A stretch of DNA of 64,000 nt, from positions 1 to 64,000 of the forward strand of contig CALOEW010000049.1 of the NCBI GenBank assembly GCA_942492445.1. The letters are read 5' to 3'. Made by a program: the position numbers and the translations under genes. Origin of the DNA: NORP240 sp942492445 (GTDB taxonomy: Bacteria > Pseudomonadota > Gammaproteobacteria > Pseudomonadales > Pseudohongiellaceae). Positions 27,109 to 34,855 of the stretch are shown here, piece by piece. Numbering within the stretch: position 1 is the stretch's first letter; each line of letters begins with the position of its first letter. The notes under the pieces are model-generated. The model searched no databases. It was not told the origin of the DNA and saw only the letters and a program-made list of their open reading frames with translations.

Positions 27109-27254
27109 GGAACCTCTGATTAAGTCCCACAATGCTCTGCGGGAGTCTGTCGGGTGTTGCTGTAAGGCGCCGTGCGCCGGGAATGGCCACTCCCTTGCCA
27201 AGCACGGCAACGAAGCAGCGACGCCCTACAGGCCCCGCCCGAAGGGGCGTTCAG
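27109..27254. repeat. Truncated copy of the 63-kb MITE
   Basis: About 145 bases nearly identical to the reverse complement of 63012-63274, beginning GGAACCTCTGATTAAGTCCC, running through the CTCTGCGGGAGTC segment and the AAGGCGCCGTGCGCCGG stretch, and ending near 27254. The other half and the second terminal repeat are missing. The end is preceded by TTAG, which fits the YTAR target pattern. Confidence 0.82.
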
Positions 27255-27450
27255 ACCCGGGCAGAACGCTGGATTACCTGGAGACTCGGGCAAACCTACT
27301 TTTCGACATGTTGGGCACTCCCACTCAGGACAAACGGCAAGTACTGTTAGATCAGGGGCACTCCCGCCCGCCAAGGAATATCCCCAACAGGGAAGTAGTA
27401 GATTGGTCTGATAAAACCGAAAATTAACGGTGATTCAAAAAAGTTTTGAC

Positions 27451-27625
27451 TTCCGCTATTGGCCGAGCTTGTGTCAAAGTATTTCGCGGATTCAAAGTGT
27501 TCCAAAAACGTCTTTGAGAATGCAAATCTAACCGGTTTCGGTCGCAATTTCTGCAACAGCAGCACTCTCGAACGCAAAATTTATCCGGCGCTGGACTTTT
27601 CACACAGCCTCGGCCGGAAGCAGAC
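27451..27625. repeat. Left copy of a ~175-bp inverted repeat
   Basis: Roughly 85% identical by eye to the reverse complement of 28832-29008. Shared landmarks include GTTCCAAAAACG, ACCGGTTTCGGTCGC and the 17-base word TGCAACAGCAGCACTCT. The two copies face each other across the single gene at 27793-28812. Both can be read as a short peptide, but most differences are non-synonymous, so coding is doubtful. Confidence 0.75.
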
Positions 27626-27792
27626 CCTCGGCAGCCATAGATAAACCTTTCCAAGAGTACTGACAAGTTCTTCCTCATTCTGGTATAAATGGAGCTGTGA
27701 CTTTAGCTCATTTGATGTCACTATTTCATGAATCGCGATTAGGGTCACTGTCCCCGAAACTCACCGACGGACAAAACCCAGGGACGTAGCAA

Positions 27793-28812
27793 ATGGCATA
27801 TCTGATAAAGCACACCGACCGATTCAGAGTAGTGCTGCTATGCACCACTCTGGCATGTTCCAGCGCGCTGGGACAAAACACAACGCGGCCTGATTTGGAA
27901 GGCGTTTGGTCCAATGCATCGTTAACCAATCTCACGCGCCGGAGAGGATTGGAATCACTGGTGGTGACCCCGGAGGAAGCCCTGGTCATTGCAGCCGGCA
28001 TACCGATTGGTGGTATAGAAGGAGGCTTTGATGAAGGTGATGGTATAAATAACACACCTGCGGTGGGCGCAAATGACTTCGGCAGTAGGGCGTACAATCA
28101 TTTCTGGGTCGACCCCGGCTCCAACCTGGCTCTGGTCAAGGGTGAGTATCGTACGTCTTACATAATTGATCCGGAGAACGGACAAGTCCCGCTTCTGGAA
28201 AATCCTACCACAGATTTCAAGCGTACTAGTTTCGGCAATCGATACGTATCCGGCGTCGGTAACGCTGACGGCCCCGAGGCCCTGCCCCTATCGGAGCGTT
28301 GTATTCTTTCTGAAGGTAAAGCCGGTCCGGCGATGCAGAGCGGCCTGTATAATAACAATTATCAATTCGTACAAACCGATGATTACGTGATGATAAATGT
28401 GGAACAAATGCATGATGCGCGAATCATCCCCACGTTTAGTTCAGCCGAAGAAGCGCGGGCCAATCGCCGACCGGAGGTCTTGCAGCAATACATGGGAGAC
28501 TCTGTAGGCTGGTACGAAGATGGTGCCCTGGTAGTGGAAACTATCAATGTCAATCCTCAGCAAATGCAACAAAGCTCTACAGCAATCACGAGAAATGGCA
28601 AAGTAACTGAGCGTTTTAGTCGTTATTCTGACACTGAAATTGTTTACCGCTTTACGGTGGAAGATTCTGACCTATACAGTCAGCCCTGGACGGCGGAGCT
28701 TAGTTTTCACGCCATAGAGGGGCAGCTTTATGAGTATGCATGCCACGAAGGTAATTACTCTATGCCGGGAAGTCTAGCTGGCGCCCGCAGACTAGAGGTA
28801 GATAACAATTAG
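27793..28812 (+). CDS. Secreted protein of unknown function, paralogue of the 48930-49955 gene
   Basis: A 339-residue protein with a signal peptide (LLCTTLACSSALG, cleavage near residue 27) followed by RPDLEGVWSNASLTNL. Conserved blocks shared with the paralogue are YNHFWVDPGS, VKGEYRTSYIIDPENGQ, MGDSVGW.EDGALVVETIN and LYEYACHEGNYSMPG. The family is common in several phyla as a periplasmic protein of unknown function. The gene sits exactly between two inverted repeats, like cargo of a composite element, in an AT-rich segment. No transposase is present. Confidence 0.8.
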   Translation: MAYLIKHTDRFRVVLLCTTLACSSALGQNTTRPDLEGVWSNASLTNLTRRRGLESLVVTPEEALVIAAGIPIGGIEGGFDEGDGINNTPAVGANDFGSRAYNHFWVDPGSNLALVKGEYRTSYIIDPENGQVPLLENPTTDFKRTSFGNRYVSGVGNADGPEALPLSERCILSEGKAGPAMQSGLYNNNYQFVQTDDYVMINVEQMHDARIIPTFSSAEEARANRRPEVLQQYMGDSVGWYEDGALVVETINVNPQQMQQSSTAITRNGKVTERFSRYSDTEIVYRFTVEDSDLYSQPWTAELSFHAIEGQLYEYACHEGNYSMPGSLAGARRLEVDNN

Positions 28813-28831
28813 AGTTTTGCTAAAATCAAAT

Positions 28832-29008
28832 GTCTGCTCTTGGCCCAGATTGTGTGAAAAGTCCAGCACCGGATATATTATGCGTTCGAGAGTGCTGCTG
28901 TTGCAGAAATAGCGACCGAAACCGGTGAGGTTTGCATTCACAAACGCGTTTTTGGAACACATTGAATCCGTGAAATACTTTTGACAAAAGCTCGGCCGTA
29001 AGCTGAAG
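28832..29008. repeat. Right copy of the ~175-bp inverted repeat
   Basis: Inverted relative to 27451-27625, beginning 20 bases after the stop of the secreted-protein gene. It preserves AGAGTGCTGCTGTTGCA and GCGACCGAAACCGGT. The sequence beyond its outer end (GCCGTAAGCTGAAGTAATAAAG) resembles the leader of the second tandem gene at about 29595. Confidence 0.75.
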
Positions 29009-29185
29009 TAATAAAGATATATGAGTAATGAGAAATTACAATAATGGGCACTTATAGCTGAGATTGTCGGAGGGATAGCAGTAGTTACATCTCTGCTACT
29101 GTTAATAGTTGAAATAAATGAAAACACTCAAGCCGTTCGTGCAACAACTTATGACTCTTTAGCTGCAAATATTGCCCGCATTAGA

Positions 29186-29488
29186 ATGGATGTAGCCACT
29201 AATGATCAACTAAGTGAAGTTGACTTTATTGTTGCGAATGATGGGCGGGATAATTTCACCCCGGAACAGAGAAGATTGGACTATCTTCATGTTCAGTCTC
29301 TTTTTCTACATTACGAGAGGGCATTTATACAATGGCAGAGTGGAAATCTGAACGAAGAAGGATGGAACAGATTTAAAGGAGTGGTATGCAGCGCTACGGG
29401 TATCCCAGATTTTGAAGAATACTACGGAGCAGATGTGGACCGTTTTACCACACAGAGCTTCACGGAATACAGACATACCAATTGCTAA
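29186..29488 (+). CDS. Single-TM small protein, tandem copy 1, start codon apparently lost
   Basis: The first ATG is at 29186, but the frame is open from 29045 and translates to LIAEIVGGIAVVTSLLLLIVEINENTQ, the same N-terminal membrane helix as the neighbour at 29653. The homologous start codon (TTG in copy 2) is CTT here, followed by ATA, so the full protein lacks a normal start. The remainder is acidic and helical (TPEQRRLDYLHVQSLFLHYERAF). Similar one-helix proteins with a VEIRQNT-type motif are widespread and uncharacterised. Probably a decaying duplicate. Confidence 0.55.
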   Translation: MDVATNDQLSEVDFIVANDGRDNFTPEQRRLDYLHVQSLFLHYERAFIQWQSGNLNEEGWNRFKGVVCSATGIPDFEEYYGADVDRFTTQSFTEYRHTNC

Positions 29489-29652
29489 ATTCTGACTATA
29501 AAGAGTGGAAACTGGAACAACGGAACATAATAATCGAGCGTGGTGTCAAACAGCTGAATTTCAGTTTGGAAAAATTGAGTAAAGGTCCGGGTTATGGCCG
29601 AATTCAGAAATTGTAATAAAGAATGAAGAGTGAAGAATTACAAAAGTAGGCA

Positions 29653-30132
29653 TTGGTAGCTGAAATTATTGGTGGCTTAGCAGTTGTCTTATCCCTTGTT
29701 TTCGTCGCTTTAGAAATCCGGCAAAGCTCGGAGGAAACAGCAATAAATACTAAAGCAATTTCCGTTTCAGCCTATCAGGATTTAATTGCCCAAATCATTG
29801 ATATCAATAGTGCCGTGATGAATGACGAAGAGTTGGCGGATATTATACGCCGAGGGCAGGAAGGAACAATCGATTCAAGCGCCGAACCAAATGATGCTGA
29901 ACGTTTTCGGCGATACAGAATTAATGTCCGCCGTCACGCGGATCTAGCATGTTTTCAGTTTCGACAAGGTATTATCGACCAAGAGAGATTACGCGCGACA
30001 TTAGGTATTTTTCTGGCTGAAGTCGTGGGGCGCGATCGAAACGGGCTGCCCGCTCCTGATAACCCATCTTATCCTGGTCTGAGAGACTGTACAGATATTG
30101 CCATTTCGCTAAGAAGATCCGGTGAGCAATGA
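29653..30132 (+). CDS. Single-TM small protein, tandem copy 2
   Basis: A 159-residue protein with a TTG start at 29653. An N-terminal membrane helix (AEIIGGLAVVLSLVFVALEIRQSSEET) leads into a helical soluble domain with ADIIRRGQEG and FRRYRINVRRHADLACFQF. It resembles copy 1 at 29186 in the helix and in about 60 bases of upstream sequence, so the pair arose by tandem duplication. The function is unknown. The AT-rich composition differs from the flanking housekeeping genes. Confidence 0.68.
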   Translation: MVAEIIGGLAVVLSLVFVALEIRQSSEETAINTKAISVSAYQDLIAQIIDINSAVMNDEELADIIRRGQEGTIDSSAEPNDAERFRRYRINVRRHADLACFQFRQGIIDQERLRATLGIFLAEVVGRDRNGLPAPDNPSYPGLRDCTDIAISLRRSGEQ

Positions 30133-30638
30133 AAAGTAATATGGATACGCACTCAATAATTTAGGTCGGGCTCTTGGCCGAATTCAGTCGAACCGGACAA
30201 GCTGACTATCACTCAATTTTGGTCTGCTATTGAATATTGGTCTGACAATACCTGCACCATCAAATCTGAGTCACTTCATTTAAAGAGATGGTCCGGTGTG
30301 GACTGAAAGCCGAGGGATTAGATGTCCCTTCGCAGAGTCTGGCATCGATACACCGAGCGATTCGGAGCGGTAATTCCATTGCAGGATGATGGAAAAACAG
30401 CGGAAACCGGTTCACTGCCTGAGGATGTTTACCCCCTAGTAAGCAAGCGTCGAAGAAAACAACGAGCTAGGGTACACGGGGTTCGGAAAGTCGGCGCCTG
30501 GCGAAATAAACGCTCTTGACTGTTAAGTACTGAATCTAAATCAGGGGCAGGATACTTAGACTCACAGAGGGGGGGATTTGGGGGACCAACCAAAAAAATA
30601 TTTTCTATTTTATAATTCAATTAGTTATATTGATTTAT
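30133..30638. other. AT-rich intergenic segment with a third repeat leader and a tRNA-end duplicate
   Basis: TTGGCCGAATTCAG at about 30178 repeats the word in the leader of the tandem genes (about 29594). AGAGGGGGGGATTTG at 30566-30580 is identical to 15 bases of the tRNA-Ser 3' end at 30645-30659. An ORF at 30322-30519 has no recognisable features and I do not call it a gene. Confidence 0.5.
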
Positions 30639-30728
30639 TGGCGGAGAGGGGGGGATTTGAACCCCCGGCACGGTCGCCCGTGCTCCTGATTTCGAGTCAG
30701 GTCCATTCGGCCGCTCTGGCACCTCTCC
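30639..30728 (-). tRNA. tRNA-Ser (anticodon CGA)
   Basis: On the minus strand the acceptor stem GGAGAGG pairs with CCTCTCC. The anticodon arm is CCTGA-CTCGAAA-TCAGG, giving anticodon CGA, which reads UCG serine codons. A long variable arm (GCACGGGCGACCGTGC) is typical of serine tRNAs. The T arm GGGGGTTCAAATCCCCC is followed by discriminator G and an encoded CCA. Total length is 90 nucleotides with CCA. Confidence 0.96.
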
Positions 30729-30753
30729 TGAGCGGCCATTATAATGCAACAGC

Positions 30754-31445
30754 TCAGCGTCGGTCACCGTCCCGATCAGGGCGACGGTGGTTGTCGGTCC
30801 TGGAGTCTTCCTGACGGTCCCGCCGACCATCCCTGCGGTCATGGCGGCGATCACTTTTGCGTTCTTCCTGCCGGTCCCGAAAGCGCTCCCGGCGCAGATC
30901 CTGGCGCAAGTCCTCTATACGGTCACGTTGCCGCTCGATACGATGCTGTTGCAGCTCGACCACTGCCCTGCGGTTGTCGTGGCGACCGTCATGCCTGGTC
31001 TGGCGGCGGTTGCGATCGTCAGACCATTGCCTGCGATCGTTTCGATGGACGCGCGGTGGCGACACATTGCGGCCGTTGAACCCGTGGCCGCCCCGTAGCC
31101 AATGAAGTGCCAGTCACCACCGGTCCATTGATACCTCTCGCCCTGTGAATTGATCACCCAGGGACTTCGGGAGTTGCCCCCCAGTTGCACGCCCCGGCCC
31201 GGCATCCGGTACCAGCCACCTCGCGTCCAGCGATAGATTTCGTAGCCACCCTTGCGATAGTCCCCCCCGAGGCGCCAGCCCTGCACGCTGACAGCACCAT
31301 AAATGCCGGGCCCTCCACCGCGACGGAAATCGTCTGCAAACGCTTTGGTGAAAGGCAGGGCGAGCAAGACGATCAGAATCACCAGGCTGCCCGTTTCAAA
31401 CGTTCGCTGTGTGTATTTGCCTATCCGGGTTTTGACATAGCTCAT
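30754..31445 (-). pseudogene. Membrane-anchored or secreted protein with an Arg/Asp-rich tail, one frameshift
   Basis: ATG 31445 follows a strong AAAGGAGGGAG site. The first 120 residues contain a hydrophobic helix (TGSLVILIVLLALPFTKAFA) and repeated Trp/Gly-Tyr motifs (IYRWTRGGWYRMPGRG, YQWTGGDWHFIG). At about 31085 a GGGG run precedes a frame change. In the other frame the protein continues HGFNGRNVSPPRVHRND into a coiled-coil-like tail of RD, RR and RQ repeats ending at 30754. Restoring one G yields about 230 residues. No known function; a polyelectrolyte tail suggests binding to acidic surfaces. Confidence 0.6.
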
Positions 31446-31636
31446 GGTTACTCCCTCCTTTACTTACTGTGTAATTCCAGTTTAAGGAGGAAAGCTGTAT
31501 GGAAGATTAACGAAACCCTGGAAATTCGGGCCGCTGGCGCGTTTTAATCCAGCGCGATCATGACGCGTCCGTCCCGCCCGGCGAGTTCATAACTGGCATC
31601 GACGAACCCATGGCGGTCCCGTGATCGGTTTATTAG

Positions 31637-32405
31637 TCAGTCCCGGACAGTAATGCCACGCTCTGCCATGTAGCGTTTTGCTTCCTGGATAGTGTGCTCA
31701 CCGAAGTGAAAGATACTGGCGGCAAGCACGGCATCGGCATGGCCTTCCTTCACCCCATCAACCAGATGCTGCAGGCTGCCCACGCCCCCCGAGGCAATCA
31801 CGGGCACGGCCACCGCGTCACTGATGGCCCTGTTCAGTGCCAGATCGAAGCCGGCCTTGGTACCATCGCGATCCATGCTGGTCAGCAGAATCTCACCGGC
31901 GCCGTACTGCACCATTTTTCTGGCCCAGTCTACGGCATCGATACCGGTGGATTTGCGCCCCCCAGTGGGTAAAGATCTCCCACCGCGGTTCCCCCTCCTC
32001 GCTGTTTGGCGGCGTCTATGGCGACGACGATGCACTGGGACCCAAACCGCTGCGCGGCCTCCCTGACAAATTCCGGATCCTTTACCGCAGCGGTGTTGAT
32101 GGAAACCTTGTCGGCACCGGCATTCAGCAGGGTACGGATATCATCCAGGGTGCGGATTCCTCCTCCCACAGTGAGCGGATAAACACCTGGCCGGCTATCG
32201 CCCGGACGGTCTCGACGGTAGTGTCCCGCCCCTCACTGCTGGCAGTGATGTCCAGAAAGGTGATTTCATCGGCGCCGGCCTCACAGTAGCGGCGGGACAC
32301 TTCTACCGGGTCACCGGCATCGCGAATGTCGACAAACTTTACGCCCTTGACTACACGGCCCTTGTCACAGTCCAGGCAGGGGATAATGCGTTTTGCCAAT
32401 GCCAT
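31637..32405 (-). pseudogene. hisF: Imidazole glycerol phosphate synthase cyclase subunit, frameshifted
   Basis: HisF makes IGP and AICAR from PRFAR with ammonia from HisH. The pieces in order give the complete barrel: MALAKRIIPCLDCDKGRVVKG with the catalytic Asp, GGGIRTLDDIRTLLNAGADKVSIN, then LLTSMDRDGTKAGFDL with the second catalytic Asp, and VPVIASGGVGSLQHL. The frame breaks near 32177, where one G is missing from a CGGG run (ATCCCGCTC expected), and twice around 31955-31995 next to runs of C. ATG 32405 has a GAGGTG site. Since hisA, hisH and hisB are intact, sequencing error is a serious alternative. Confidence 0.9.
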
Positions 32406-32587
32406 TGTTTATTCACCTCGAATGTCCCGGCCTGGATGCCCGCTGCACGTGGGCCTGGTGTAACCTTCGCCGGGACTGTGGTTGACCGGAACAGCTGCCA
32501 TAAAACTGGAATCGTCACCAACTGAAAACGCTTCCTTCTGCCCGCATTTCTGAGTGCGGCGCCCTGCAACAGTACCGATGCATTTAC

Positions 32588-33328
32588 TCACGAATCAAGC
32601 AGTTGTTGCGCAGCCCTCAGGTCCAGCGTGCCTTCGTAGATCGCCCGACCTGTGATCGCTCCCAGGATGCCTGCACCGGTGGCAGTCCTGCCAACCGCTT
32701 TCAACTCGGCGATGTCCTCGATGGTGGTAACACCACCGGATGCGATAATCGGGATTGAAGACTGTTCCGCAAGCCTGACGGTGGCTTTTACATTGACACC
32801 CTGCATCATGCCGTCGCGATCGATATCGGTGTACACAATGGCACTGACGCCGAAGTTGCAGAACGCCTCCGCCAGCTCGGCCGCCGAAACGTTCGAAACC
32901 GAAGCCCAGCCTTCGGTGGCCACGCGGCCGTCCTTCGCATCCAGCCCGACGATGATCCGCCCCGGAAATTCCTGGCAGGCAACCCTGACAAATTCCGGCT
33001 CCTGCACCGCTCTGGTACCGATAATTACCCAACTTACACCGGCTTCCAAGTAGTTCTGTACCGTTGCCAGGTCCCTTATTCCGCCACCAATCTGCAGTGG
33101 CAGATCCGGCAGGTCCCTGGCTATTGCCTTGACGATTTCACCATTGACCGGTTTACCGGCGAATGCGCCATTGAGGTCAACCAGGTGCAGGCGGCGCGCC
33201 CCCTGCTGGTGCCAGTGCCTCGCCATCTCTACCGGATTGTCGGAAAATACTGTGCTGTCCTCCATGCGCCCCTGCTTCAGGCGCACACACTGCCCGTCTT
33301 TCAGATCGATAGCGGGGATGACGATCAT
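32588..33328 (-). CDS. hisA: Phosphoribosylformimino-5-aminoimidazole carboxamide ribotide isomerase
   Basis: HisA is a TIM barrel that isomerises ProFAR to PRFAR, the substrate of HisF-HisH. The 246-residue frame starts MIVIPAIDLKDGQCVRL, includes QIGGGIRDLATVQNYL and YTDIDRDGMMQG with the catalytic Asp, and ends in GAITGRAIYEGTLDL. ATG 33328 is chosen over the open-frame start at 33346 because it gives the family N terminus. It overlaps the hisH stop by four bases. A gap of 183 bases separates it from hisF. Confidence 0.96.
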   Translation of the reverse strand: MIVIPAIDLKDGQCVRLKQGRMEDSTVFSDNPVEMARHWHQQGARRLHLVDLNGAFAGKPVNGEIVKAIARDLPDLPLQIGGGIRDLATVQNYLEAGVSWVIIGTRAVQEPEFVRVACQEFPGRIIVGLDAKDGRVATEGWASVSNVSAAELAEAFCNFGVSAIVYTDIDRDGMMQGVNVKATVRLAEQSSIPIIASGGVTTIEDIAELKAVGRTATGAGILGAITGRAIYEGTLDLRAAQQLLDS

Positions 33329-33984
33329 GCCATGTCTCCTTCCCAATCGAGAAAGTTCTTCAACAGGCGGAGCCCGACATCCTGGCTTTTTTCAGGGTGA
33401 AACTGAACGGCGAAGATGTTGCCTCTGCTCAAGGCGGCTGCAAATTCAATTCCGTAATGAGTGACACCCGCTACAGCTTCGCCAGGCGCTGCTTCGATGT
33501 AATAGCTGTGGACAAAATAGAATCGACTGTTGTCGGGTATGCCCTGCCAAAGAGGATGGCCAATGGTCTGTTTCACACAGTTCCACCCCATGTGAGGCAC
33601 CTTGAGTCGTTCCCCGTTTTCACCCGTCAGCCTGTCACCGAAGTACCTGACTTTGCCATGGGCGAGGCCAAGGCATTGAACGCCATTGTTTTCCTCGCTG
33701 TAATCCATCAGTGCCTGAAAGCCGACGCATATGGCCAGCACCGGCTTGTTCCGGCTGACCTCCTCCACCAGCCTGTCCATACCCAGACGGCGAATTTCAG
33801 CCATACAGTCGCGAATCGCGCCTACTCCGGGAAAGATCACCCGATCGGCCTGCCGGATTATCTCCGGGTCAGCTGTCACACTCACTTCGAGAACCTGGCC
33901 CGCTTCATTGCCAACGAACTCCACAGCCTTGGAAACCGAGTGAAGATTCCCCATACCGTAGTCGATTACCGCTACTCGTTTCAT
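33325..33984 (-). CDS. hisH: Imidazole glycerol phosphate synthase glutaminase subunit
   Basis: HisH is a class I glutamine amidotransferase that supplies ammonia to HisF. The 219-residue protein starts KRVAVIDYGMGNLHSV and carries the nucleophile cysteine in AICVGFQALMDYSEE and the His-Glu pair in VQFHPEKSQDVG. The sequence CVGFQ differs slightly from the common CLGMQ. It is followed at once by hisA (four-base overlap) and preceded by hisB, forming the minus-strand hisBHAF cluster. Confidence 0.95.
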   Translation of the reverse strand: MKRVAVIDYGMGNLHSVSKAVEFVGNEAGQVLEVSVTADPEIIRQADRVIFPGVGAIRDCMAEIRRLGMDRLVEEVSRNKPVLAICVGFQALMDYSEENNGVQCLGLAHGKVRYFGDRLTGENGERLKVPHMGWNCVKQTIGHPLWQGIPDNSRFYFVHSYYIEAAPGEAVAGVTHYGIEFAAALSRGNIFAVQFHPEKSQDVGLRLLKNFLDWEGDMA

Positions 33985-34056
33985 TAACTCAATTCGGACC
34001 TGTAGTGGCTGTTTTTCGGTTGGAACGCCGCAGAGGCAAGTACAATCGGAAATTCC

Positions 34057-34647
34057 CTAGAGTGTCCCTTTGGTGGACGGGATGACGCCGCTGGATCGGG
34101 AATCGATTTCAACGGCCATGCGCAGCGCCCGACCGAATGCTTTGAACACGGTCTCGATCTGATGGTGGGCATTACGGCCGCGAAGATTATCGATGTGAAG
34201 GGTCACTAAGGCATGATTGACAAAGCCCTGGAAAAATTCATAGAACAGGTCGACGTCGAAATCGCCCACGGTGCCCCGGGCAAACGGAATATTGTATTCC
34301 AGCCCCGGCCGCCCGGAAAAATCGATCACTACCCGTGACAGAGCTTCGTCGAGGGGTACGTAGGCATGGCCATAACGGCGAATCCCGGTTCTGTCCAATG
34401 CCTTGTTGAACGCCTGACCCAGCGTAATACCCAGGTCTTCCACGGTGTGGTGGGCATCGATCTCCAGGTCTCCAGCCGCCCGCAGCTCCAGGTCGATCAG
34501 ACCATGGCGGGCTATTTGCTCCAGCATGTGCTCCAGGAAAGGCAACCCGGTATCAGCTGTCAGCTTGCCGCTGCCGTCCAGGTTTACAGAAACTGTTATC
34601 TGGGTTTCCCTGGTATTGCGCTCTACACTGGCGGATCTTTGGTTCAT
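34057..34647 (-). CDS. hisB: Imidazoleglycerol-phosphate dehydratase
   Basis: This Mn-dependent dehydratase produces imidazole-acetol phosphate. The 196-residue single-domain form is seen in most bacteria. Metal-binding blocks are clear: PFLEHMLEQIARHGLIDL, IDAHHTVEDLGITLGQA, and the mirrored HHQIETVFKAFGRALR. ATG 34647 (MNQRSASVERNTRET) is preferred over the open-frame start at 34683. Its stop is 72 bases before hisH. It is divergent from the AsmA-family gene. Confidence 0.96.
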   Translation of the reverse strand: MNQRSASVERNTRETQITVSVNLDGSGKLTADTGLPFLEHMLEQIARHGLIDLELRAAGDLEIDAHHTVEDLGITLGQAFNKALDRTGIRRYGHAYVPLDEALSRVVIDFSGRPGLEYNIPFARGTVGDFDVDLFYEFFQGFVNHALVTLHIDNLRGRNAHHQIETVFKAFGRALRMAVEIDSRSSGVIPSTKGTL

Positions 34648-34855
34648 CGCACGAGGCCGGCGTCTCCAGATACGGAAACCCACTCCATCAGATTAAAGAC
34701 GCGCATTATAGAGCCCCACCTGCAGCAAGAAAAGCCGGGATGAAAGTCCGGAGGGCATCCGGTACACTAGCCGTTACCCGATTTGGCGTCAGACGCCACA
34801 ATTCTCCTGACAGCGAACGGTGCTGGAACTCCAGTCTTACTCCTGAATCAGGCCG

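Noticed and set aside
27459..27644. Peptide readable in the 175-bp inverted repeat
   Set aside because: Both copies read through, but the substitutions are mainly non-synonymous, arguing against selection on a protein.
27451..30192. Integron cassettes with attC sites
   Set aside because: The repeats face each other instead of lying in one direction, and no GTTRRRY/RYYYAAC core pair or integrase was seen.
30322..30519. 65-codon ORF in the AT-rich segment
   Set aside because: No recognisable domain, no ribosome site and arginine-rich composition typical of a chance frame.
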